Assembly: GCA_002842985.1 (NCBI GenBank) | Contig: PHEQ01000011.1 | Location: 1 to 64,000, forward strand | Direction: 5' to 3' | Length of the DNA: 64,000 nucleotides | From: Alphaproteobacteria bacterium HGW-Alphaproteobacteria-1 | Lineage (GTDB): Bacteria; Pseudomonadota; Alphaproteobacteria; Rhodobacterales; Rhodobacteraceae | Part shown: positions 58,344 through 64,000 of the stretch, piece after piece | Position numbering within the stretch: the first letter of the stretch is position 1 | Layout of the letters: each line of letters opens with the position of its first letter | Program-made: the position numbers and the translations under genes | Notes under the pieces: model-generated | Database searches by the model: none | The model's input: the letters and a program-made list of their open reading frames with translations, nothing else | Told to the model about the DNA's origin: nothing

Positions 58344-58574
58344 GGCCTAACCCTCCTTGCTGGAACCAGCATGCGGCGAGAGCCCCGCACACCCAAGCGA
58401 CAAATCCGTGAGCTCACGCCCTGTTGAGCGCGGTTTCAATCTTGGTCCCGCGCTGTGCGCTCAGCGCGCAAAACCTGCTTTCAGGCGCGCATCCTGCCGG
58501 GGTGAACATGCCCGCGCGCTTGCGCAGGCGCGCCATGCGCGGTAACTCGCCCATGACAGAACGGGGTGACGGAT

Positions 58575-59648
58575 ATGAGCGATCTGCGCGAGACCTATCT
58601 GAAAGCGATTGCCGGGGCGGGTGACGAGGCCACGCTCGAGGCGCTGCGCGTGCAGGCGCTTGGCAAGAAGGGCGAGATCAGCCTTGCCATGCGCGAGTTG
58701 GGCCGGATGAGCGCGGAGGAACGGCAGGAGGCCGGCCCGCGCCTCAACGCGCTCAAGGATGAGATCAATTCGGCGCTGGCCGCGAAAAAGCAGGCGTTGG
58801 CCGATGCTGGGCTGGATGAGCGGTTGCGGGGCGAATGGCTGGATGTGACGCTGCCCGCGCGACCGCGCAGGCAGGGCACCATCCATCCGGTGTCTCAGGT
58901 GACCGAAGAGGTCACGGCGATCTTTGCCGATATGGGTTTTGCCGTGGCCGAAGGCCCGCAGATCGAAAGTGACTGGTATAATTTCGACGCGCTGAACATT
59001 CCCGGCCATCACCCGGCGCGCGCCGAGATGGACACGTTTTACACGCATCGCGCCGACGGCGACGACCGCCCGCCCCATGTGTTGCGGACCCACACGAGCC
59101 CGGTGCAGATCCGCACGATGCAGGCCGAGGGCGCGCCCATCCGGGTGATCGCGCCGGGCCGCGTCTATCGCGCCGATTACGACCAGACCCACACGCCGAT
59201 GTTCCATCAGGTCGAGGGGCTGGCGATTGACCGCGATATCTCGATGGCCAATCTCAAATGGGTGCTGGAGGAGTTTGTGAAGGCGTTCTTCGAGGTGGAC
59301 ACCGTCGATCTGCGGTTTCGCGCCTCGCATTTCCCGTTCACCGAACCCTCGGCAGAGGTGGATATCCGCTGTTCCTGGGAAGGCGGCACGCTCAAGGTCG
59401 GCGAGGGCGATGACTGGCTGGAAATCCTTGGGTCTGGGATGGTGCATCCCCATGTGCTGCTGGCAGGCGGAATCGACCCCGAACAATGGCAGGGCTTTGC
59501 TTTCGGCATGGGGATCGACCGGATCGCGATGCTGAAATACGGAATTCCGGACCTGCGGGCGTTTTTCGATTCAGACCTGCGCTGGTTGCGGCACTACGGC
59601 TTCGCGGCGCTGGACGTGCCGACGTTGCATGGCGGGCTGAGCAGGTAA
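58575..59648 (+). CDS. pheS: Phenylalanine-tRNA ligase alpha subunit
   Basis: The catalytic alpha subunit of PheRS. The N-terminal coiled coil (residues 1-85) is followed by the class II core: motif 1 near [14 protein letters not shown], motif 2 [20 protein letters not shown], motif 3 [19 protein letters not shown], and [10 protein letters not shown]. At 357 aa it is full length. I prefer the ATG at 58575 over the GTG three codons upstream. pheT does not follow, since a BLUF gene comes next, so pheT must lie elsewhere, which is less common. Confidence 0.97.
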   Translation: MSDLRETYLKAIAGAGDEATLEALRVQALGKKGEISLAMRELGRMSAEERQEAGPRLNALKDEINSALAAKKQALADAGLDERLRGEWLDVTLPARPRRQGTIHPVSQVTEEVTAIFADMGFAVAEGPQIESDWYNFDALNIPGHHPARAEMDTFYTHRADGDDRPPHVLRTHTSPVQIRTMQAEGAPIRVIAPGRVYRADYDQTHTPMFHQVEGLAIDRDISMANLKWVLEEFVKAFFEVDTVDLRFRASHFPFTEPSAEVDIRCSWEGGTLKVGEGDDWLEILGSGMVHPHVLLAGGIDPEQWQGFAFGMGIDRIAMLKYGIPDLRAFFDSDLRWLRHYGFAALDVPTLHGGLSR

Positions 59649-59737
59649 ACCATGTCCGTCGGGAGCGTACCACCAATCCCAGGGGCCATCGACGCGAGGC
59701 GGTGGACCGGCTAGGGTGACGACAAAGGAGCCACCCC

Positions 59738-60154
59738 ATGCCGCTGATCCAGCTTGTCTATGCCTCGCGGCCTTTCGGGTTCGATGAGGCCACCCTCTCG
59801 GCGATCCTGATGGATGCACGCCGCGCCAATGCCCGGGACGATATCACCGGGGCGCTGATCGCGCGCCACGATCTTTACCTGCAACTGCTGGAAGGGCCGC
59901 GCGACAAGGTTGCAGCGGCCTATCAGCGGATCCGTCGCGACGACCGGCATGTCGAGGTGACGCGGCTGGTGGAGCGGCCTGTCGAGGCGCGCATGTTCCC
60001 CGGCTGGGCGATGCGCGATGATCCGGCGCAAAGCTGGGTCTGGAGCATCGAGGCGGTCAATGACGGTGCCATCGAGCGGGCCGATGCAACCGAGGTGCTC
60101 GGGTTTTTCCGGCGCATCGCGGATCAGGGCGTGGTGCCGCCGCGCAGGGTGTGA
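59738..60154 (+). CDS. BLUF-domain blue-light sensor
   Basis: A stand-alone 138-aa BLUF domain that binds FAD non-covalently and switches its hydrogen-bond network in blue light. The key residues are all present: Tyr8 (LVYASRPFG), Asn31 (ANARDDITGAL), Gln49 (LYLQLLEGP), and Trp90 and Met92 (FPGWAM). About 45 C-terminal residues form the usual helical cap, with no output domain fused. A good ribosome-binding site (AAAGGAG) precedes the ATG. It lies 106 bp upstream of the peroxiredoxin/oxygenase fusion on the same strand. Confidence 0.93.
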   Translation: MPLIQLVYASRPFGFDEATLSAILMDARRANARDDITGALIARHDLYLQLLEGPRDKVAAAYQRIRRDDRHVEVTRLVERPVEARMFPGWAMRDDPAQSWVWSIEAVNDGAIERADATEVLGFFRRIADQGVVPPRRV

Positions 60155-60260
60155 TTCACCGACGTTGCTTGGCGGGGCGTCGCGGTGGTGCGCGAGGCTT
60201 GGCGATCTCCGCATGATCGCATAGACTTCTCTCGATTTTGGGCAGACGTGGATCGCTTGC

Positions 60261-61382
60261 ATGGAAGATACGGGGGAAAACTACCGGGAGTTGCAGCCTG
60301 GTGATCGCGCCCCGCAGTTCAGAGCGCGCACAAGGAGCAATCCGGCATTCAGATTCGATTCGATCGCAGGGCGATGGATTGTTCTGGCATTCCCCGGCTC
60401 CCTTGCGGCCGACGCGGTGCGCCACCAGATTGACACTGCCCGTTCGGCCACCGGGATTTTCGACGACAAGACCGCGAGCCTTTTTGTCGTGAGCACCGAC
60501 CCGGCGGATGAGTCGGAGAACAGGATCACCGATCGCATACCCGGCTGCCGCGTATTTTATGACCACGACGGGCGGGTTGCCCGGCTTTATGGCGCATTGC
60601 CCAAGGATGGCGGGGGTGCCGACAGTCTGCGACGGATGTGGTTCGTTGTCGACCCGTCGCTGACCCTGCGGCGGGTGGTGCCGATGAGCGAAGACGGAAC
60701 GTGTCTTGATGGCGTCCTTGTCTTCTTGCGCACAGCCCCGCCCCCGGCGCACTTTCTGGGTTTCGAGCTTCCGCCGCCGGTGCTTGTGCTGCCCTATGTG
60801 TTCGAGCCGGACTTCTGCGATCACCTCATCACCCAGTACAAGGCGCATGGCGGAGAGGCCTCGGGTTTCATGCGGGATGAGAAGGGCAAGACGGTCGCCG
60901 TGCTTGATCCGGGCTTCAAGGTGCGTCGGGATTACGTGATTTCGGACCCGGCGTTGATTTCTGCCACTCAGGCACGAATCCTGCGCAAGGTGGTGCCGCA
61001 GATTTCGCGCGTACACTATTTCCAGTGCACCCGGATGGAACGCTATATTGTCGGATGTTATCCGGCTGATGAAGGTGGCCATTTTCGGCCTCACCGCGAC
61101 AATACGACCATCGGCACCGCTCATCGACGCTTTGCGGTCTCGATCAACCTCAATGACGACTTCGAGGGCGGCGAGGTCAGTTTTCCCGAATACAGCCAAC
61201 GCGGGATCAAGGCCCCTAAAGGTGCCGCTGTCATCTTTTCGTGCTCTCTGCTGCATGCGGTGGCCAAGGTTACGAGCGGCACACGCTACGCGTTCTTACC
61301 GTTTCTCTACGACGATGCTGCCGCCAAACTGCGCGAGCGCAATGCCGCAAGAGTGCCGAACTCGGCGGGCTACCGCGCTTGA
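60261..61382 (+). CDS. Peroxiredoxin-like/2-oxoglutarate-Fe(II) oxygenase fusion
   Basis: A 373-aa two-domain protein. Residues 1-160 have an AhpC/TSA-like thioredoxin fold (LQPGDRAPQFRAR, WIVLAFPG, RMWFVVDPSLTLRRVV) but no Cys where the peroxidatic Cys should be. Residues 170-355 are a prolyl-4-hydroxylase-type oxygenase: iron ligands His278 and Asp280 (FRPHRDNTT) and His332 (SLLHAV), and 2-oxoglutarate-binding Arg342 (SGTRYAFLPF), with VSINLNDDFEGGEVSFPE. The first domain may have a binding role only. The substrate is unknown. It follows the BLUF gene. Confidence 0.88.
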   Translation: MEDTGENYRELQPGDRAPQFRARTRSNPAFRFDSIAGRWIVLAFPGSLAADAVRHQIDTARSATGIFDDKTASLFVVSTDPADESENRITDRIPGCRVFYDHDGRVARLYGALPKDGGGADSLRRMWFVVDPSLTLRRVVPMSEDGTCLDGVLVFLRTAPPPAHFLGFELPPPVLVLPYVFEPDFCDHLITQYKAHGGEASGFMRDEKGKTVAVLDPGFKVRRDYVISDPALISATQARILRKVVPQISRVHYFQCTRMERYIVGCYPADEGGHFRPHRDNTTIGTAHRRFAVSINLNDDFEGGEVSFPEYSQRGIKAPKGAAVIFSCSLLHAVAKVTSGTRYAFLPFLYDDAAAKLRERNAARVPNSAGYRA

Positions 61383-61391
61383 CGGCGCGCC

Positions 61392-61550
61392 TCAGGGTTT
61401 GGGCCGGTCATCCCATTCATTCGAAAGGATGCGCCGCGAATCGCCTTCGGGATCGTCATACTGGTTCGAGCGCACCGTGTAGACAAAGGCCACGAGGCCC
61501 ACACCCCCGAGGATCAGGGAAATCGGGATCAGATAGGCGAGAATGTTCAT
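61392..61550 (-). CDS. ccoS: cbb3-type cytochrome oxidase assembly protein CcoS
   Basis: A 52-aa single-span membrane protein missed by the ORF track. It starts MNILAYLIPISLILGGVGLV, then AFVYTVRSNQYDDPEGDSRR and ends DDRPKP. One transmembrane helix followed by the conserved QYDDPEGDS segment is diagnostic for CcoS, needed to insert cofactors into cbb3 oxidase. It lies 3 bp after the ccoI stop, at the end of the ccoGHIS operon. Confidence 0.94.
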   Translation of the reverse strand: MNILAYLIPISLILGGVGLVAFVYTVRSNQYDDPEGDSRRILSNEWDDRPKP

Positions 61551-61553
61551 CGG

Positions 61554-63737
61554 CTACCTCAGTCTCAGGGCATTGAGGGACACGGTAATCGAACTGAGCG
61601 ACATGGCCAAGGCGGCGATTAGCGGCGAGCAGAGCCCGGCCACCGCCAGCGGCACGGCGATGATGTTGTAGACCGTGGCGATGCGAAAGTTTTCGCGGAT
61701 GCGGCGGGTGGCGGATTTGGCGGTTTCGCAGGCCGCACCGATCGTTGACAGGTCATTGCCCAGAAGCACGATATCCGACGCCACCCGCGCGGCATCGAGC
61801 GCCGAGGCGGGCGAGATCGAGACATGGGCGGCGGCCAGCGCGGCGGTATCGTTGAGGCCGTCGCCCACCATCAGCACGCGCGCGCCCTGATCCCGCAGGG
61901 CGGTCACGCGCGCGGCCTTGTCGGCGGGCAGCGCCTCGGCCATCCACTCGGTTATTCCCAGCCGTTCGGACAGCGCCTCGACTGCGGGCGTGGTGTCGCC
62001 CGACATGAGGATAACGCGCTTGCCCTGTTTCACCAGCGCGGCCACGGCTTCCTCTGCGCCGGGACGCAGGGCATCGGCAAAGGTAAAGGCGACCGGCGCG
62101 GCCTTGCCCCGCCTGAGATAGGTCGCGGTCTCGGGGCGGGGTGTCGCGCCAACCCAGCTTGCCCGGCCAAGGCGCACCTCTTGCCCGTCGATCACGCCCT
62201 TGGTGCCGTATCCCGGCACCTCGGTGATATCGGTGACCTTCGCCGCTGCGACACCACCCTCGCGTGCCGCGCGGGTGATCGCCTGCGCCAGCGGATGCGC
62301 CGACGCCTGCGACAGTGCCAGCGCCAGCTCCATGGCATTGCGCGGCAGCCCCTCACCATTGGTCAGGCGCGGCGTGCCGGTGGTGAGCGTGCCGGTCTTG
62401 TCGAATACCACCGTGTCCACCTGCGCCAGCCGTTCCAGCGCGGTCTCGTGCTTGATCAGCATTCCGCGCCGAAAAAGCCGCCCTGAGGCCGCCGTCGTGA
62501 CGGCAGGCACGGCAAGGCCAAGCGCGCAGGGGCAGGTGATGATCAGCACGGCGGCGGCGATGTTGAGCGCGGTGCGCAGATCCCATGTGTAGAGATACCA
62601 GCCGATGAAGCTCAGCCCCGAAAGGATATGAACCCCCGGCGCATAGAGCTTGGCCGCGCGGTCCGCCAGCGAGGTATAGCGCGAGCGTCCCGATTCCGCG
62701 ATGGCCACAAGATCGGCCATGCGGTGCAGCGAGGTTTCCGCCCCGACCGCCGTCGCGCGGATCGTGAGCGGCCCGGTGAGGTTTACCTCGCCCGCGCTAA
62801 CCGCCTGCCCCTCACCCGCGAAGACGGGCAGCGTCTCGCCAGTCAGGAGAGAGCGGTCGAGCTCCGACGTGCCGCTGACAACCTCGCCATCCACCGGCAT
62901 CCGACCGCCGGGGCGCACGAGGATCAGATCGCCCACGGCCAGTTCCGCGATCCCTACCACCTCTTCCACACCGTCCCTCAGCCGCGTCGCGCGCGGCACT
63001 TCGAGCGCGGTCAGCTCCTCTGCGGCAGAACGGGCGATGGCGCGGCTGCGATGATCGAGATACCGCCCCGCCAGCAGGAAGAAGGTGAGTGCGATGGCCG
63101 CGTCGAAATAGGCATGTTCACCCGAAAGCGAGGTCTCCCAGAGCGACATGACCACCGCCAGAAGGATCGCCAGCGTGATCGGCACATCCATGTTGAGCCG
63201 CCCGTGCCGCAGCGCGGACCACGCGTTGCGAAAGAACGGAACACCGGCAAAGGCGATCGCGGGCAGGGTGATTGCGGCGGAAATCCAGTGAAAAAGATCG
63301 CGCGTCGCGGCCTCTGCGCCGGACCAGACCGAGACCGACAGCAGCATGACATTCATGCTGGCAAACCCCGCCACGGCAAGCCGCATCAGCAGATCGCGCC
63401 CGGCCTTGTCGGTTGCCGTGGCGCTGAGTGTGCCCGCGTCCAGCTCATGCGCCTCATAGCCCAGCCCCTCGACCAGCGTGCGCATGTCCTCGGCCGTCAC
63501 TTCTGGTGCGGCGTCGATGCTGGCGCGCTTGAGCGTCAGGTTGACGCGGGCCGAGCGCACGTCCGGGTGCGCATTCAGCGCAGTCTCGATCTTCGAAATG
63601 CAGGCCCCGCAATGGATCGTCGGCAGCGACAGCGCAATTCGCGCATCGGGCAGGGCGCGCGCCGCCAGCGCCTCGGCCGCCGGGGCGGCGGCGCAGGCCG
63701 GGCAGGCCGACGGGGTCGGGCGCAGCGCTGCGGTCAT
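61554..63737 (-). CDS. ccoI: Copper-exporting P-type ATPase CcoI/FixI
   Basis: A P1B-type ATPase that supplies copper for cbb3 oxidase assembly. It has an N-terminal heavy-metal domain with HCGACISKIE (CxxC), eight predicted spans, the membrane metal site TCPCALGLAVP, the phosphorylation motif VFDKTGTLTTG and the hinge VGDGLNDTAAL. It is 727 aa. An extra N-terminal CPACAAAP motif may bind metal too. It lies between ccoH and ccoS in the standard order. Confidence 0.97.
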   Translation of the reverse strand: MTAALRPTPSACPACAAAPAAEALAARALPDARIALSLPTIHCGACISKIETALNAHPDVRSARVNLTLKRASIDAAPEVTAEDMRTLVEGLGYEAHELDAGTLSATATDKAGRDLLMRLAVAGFASMNVMLLSVSVWSGAEAATRDLFHWISAAITLPAIAFAGVPFFRNAWSALRHGRLNMDVPITLAILLAVVMSLWETSLSGEHAYFDAAIALTFFLLAGRYLDHRSRAIARSAAEELTALEVPRATRLRDGVEEVVGIAELAVGDLILVRPGGRMPVDGEVVSGTSELDRSLLTGETLPVFAGEGQAVSAGEVNLTGPLTIRATAVGAETSLHRMADLVAIAESGRSRYTSLADRAAKLYAPGVHILSGLSFIGWYLYTWDLRTALNIAAAVLIITCPCALGLAVPAVTTAASGRLFRRGMLIKHETALERLAQVDTVVFDKTGTLTTGTPRLTNGEGLPRNAMELALALSQASAHPLAQAITRAAREGGVAAAKVTDITEVPGYGTKGVIDGQEVRLGRASWVGATPRPETATYLRRGKAAPVAFTFADALRPGAEEAVAALVKQGKRVILMSGDTTPAVEALSERLGITEWMAEALPADKAARVTALRDQGARVLMVGDGLNDTAALAAAHVSISPASALDAARVASDIVLLGNDLSTIGAACETAKSATRRIRENFRIATVYNIIAVPLAVAGLCSPLIAALAMSLSSITVSLNALRLR

Positions 63738-63740
63738 GGT

Positions 63741-64000
63741 CTATTCCGTCACCAATACGACGCGTTGCTGAAACGCGGTGCCGTCCGACGCTTTAGCCAC
63801 CATGCGGATATTCCAGTTGCCGGGGGCAAGCGTGACCGGCGCGACATAGCCCCGCCCGTCAAAGTGGAAATCGGGCCGCTGATCCTCGGCCACATGGGTG
63901 GCGCGGCCTACCGTCGCGTCAAGCGAGGCCACCCGCACCGGTTGCCCCTCTGCATCGATGATCGCCAGCCGCAGCACCCCGCCGCCATGGGTGGCGCGCA
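63741..64000 (-). CDS. ccoH: FixH/CcoH family protein (partial, cut by window edge)
   Basis: The C-terminal 86 or so codons of a FixH-like protein. The visible part reads LRLAIIDAEGQPVRVASLDA, DFHFDGRGYVAPVTLAPGNW and RMVAKASDGTAFQQRVVLV, the periplasmic beta-sandwich of FixH. The membrane anchor and start lie beyond 64000. It ends 3 bp before ccoI. CcoH is required for stable cbb3 oxidase assembly. Confidence 0.88.
   Translation of the reverse strand, partial: RATHGGGVLRLAIIDAEGQPVRVASLDATVGRATHVAEDQRPDFHFDGRGYVAPVTLAPGNWNIRMVAKASDGTAFQQRVVLVTE

Overview
This 64 kb window is GC-rich chromosomal DNA from an alphaproteobacterium, most likely a marine Rhodobacteraceae (Roseobacter-type) species. 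The evidence is the split F1 cluster atpHAGDC, the maf-aroE-coaE-dnaQ-secB block facing rho-mnmE-mnmG-rsmG-parA-parB, a ccoGHIS-type tail with CcoS, a HemP-type hemin uptake gene, a TauR-like MocR regulator, and protein sequences resembling those of this family. Almost every gene is housekeeping. Identifications rest on motif and sequence recognition only; no database search was run.

The most important region is the centre (about 34-47.5 kb), which looks like the chromosomal replication origin and its partition locus. A 0.5 kb non-coding, partly AT-rich gap (40.2-40.7 kb) holds one perfect and several near-perfect DnaA boxes. It separates a leftward block (maf, aroE, coaE, dnaQ, with Tim44-like, mltA and smr beyond) from a rightward block (rho, mnmE, mnmG, rsmG, parA, parB). 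Two perfect 16-bp parS palindromes lie inside the first codons of mnmG and rsmG. The same gene order flanks the Caulobacter origin.

Left part (0-34 kb): a tRNA-Met(CAT) with the tail of an unrelated reading frame abutting its 3' end; divergent hemC/hemE; cmk, a DUF952 gene, pyrD and arsC; glmM; a ferredoxin; a short ORF matching only the C-terminal OB fold of the error-prone polymerase DnaE2, preceded by an SOS-type GTTC-N7-GTTC box; a TauR-like regulator; an H-type lectin gene; the ATP synthase F1 operon, in which atpH is split by a frameshift; prs; ptsP; lysC; hemP with a translationally coupled unknown gene; a CPA2 antiporter; a GspL/PulC-like fusion; metY; a REP-like palindrome cluster; and the decayed remains of a mobilizable element (mobC with a premature stop plus a truncated relaxase beside a tRNA-like or oriT-like structure).

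Right part (47.5-64 kb): hemW, rdgB, rph; the heat-shock pair hrcA-grpE; mutS; maeB; a ribokinase-family kinase; an exported MsrA; pheS; a BLUF photoreceptor followed by a peroxiredoxin-like/2-oxoglutarate oxygenase fusion; and the cbb3-oxidase copper-assembly genes ccoS, ccoI and ccoH (cut by the window edge).

No clear new defence or biosynthetic system was found. The items most worth a second look are the oriC/parS architecture, the atpH frameshift, the SOS-boxed DnaE2 OB-fold ORF, the peroxiredoxin-prolyl hydroxylase fusion beside BLUF, the GspL/PulC fusion, the hemP-coupled unknown protein and the mobilization relic.
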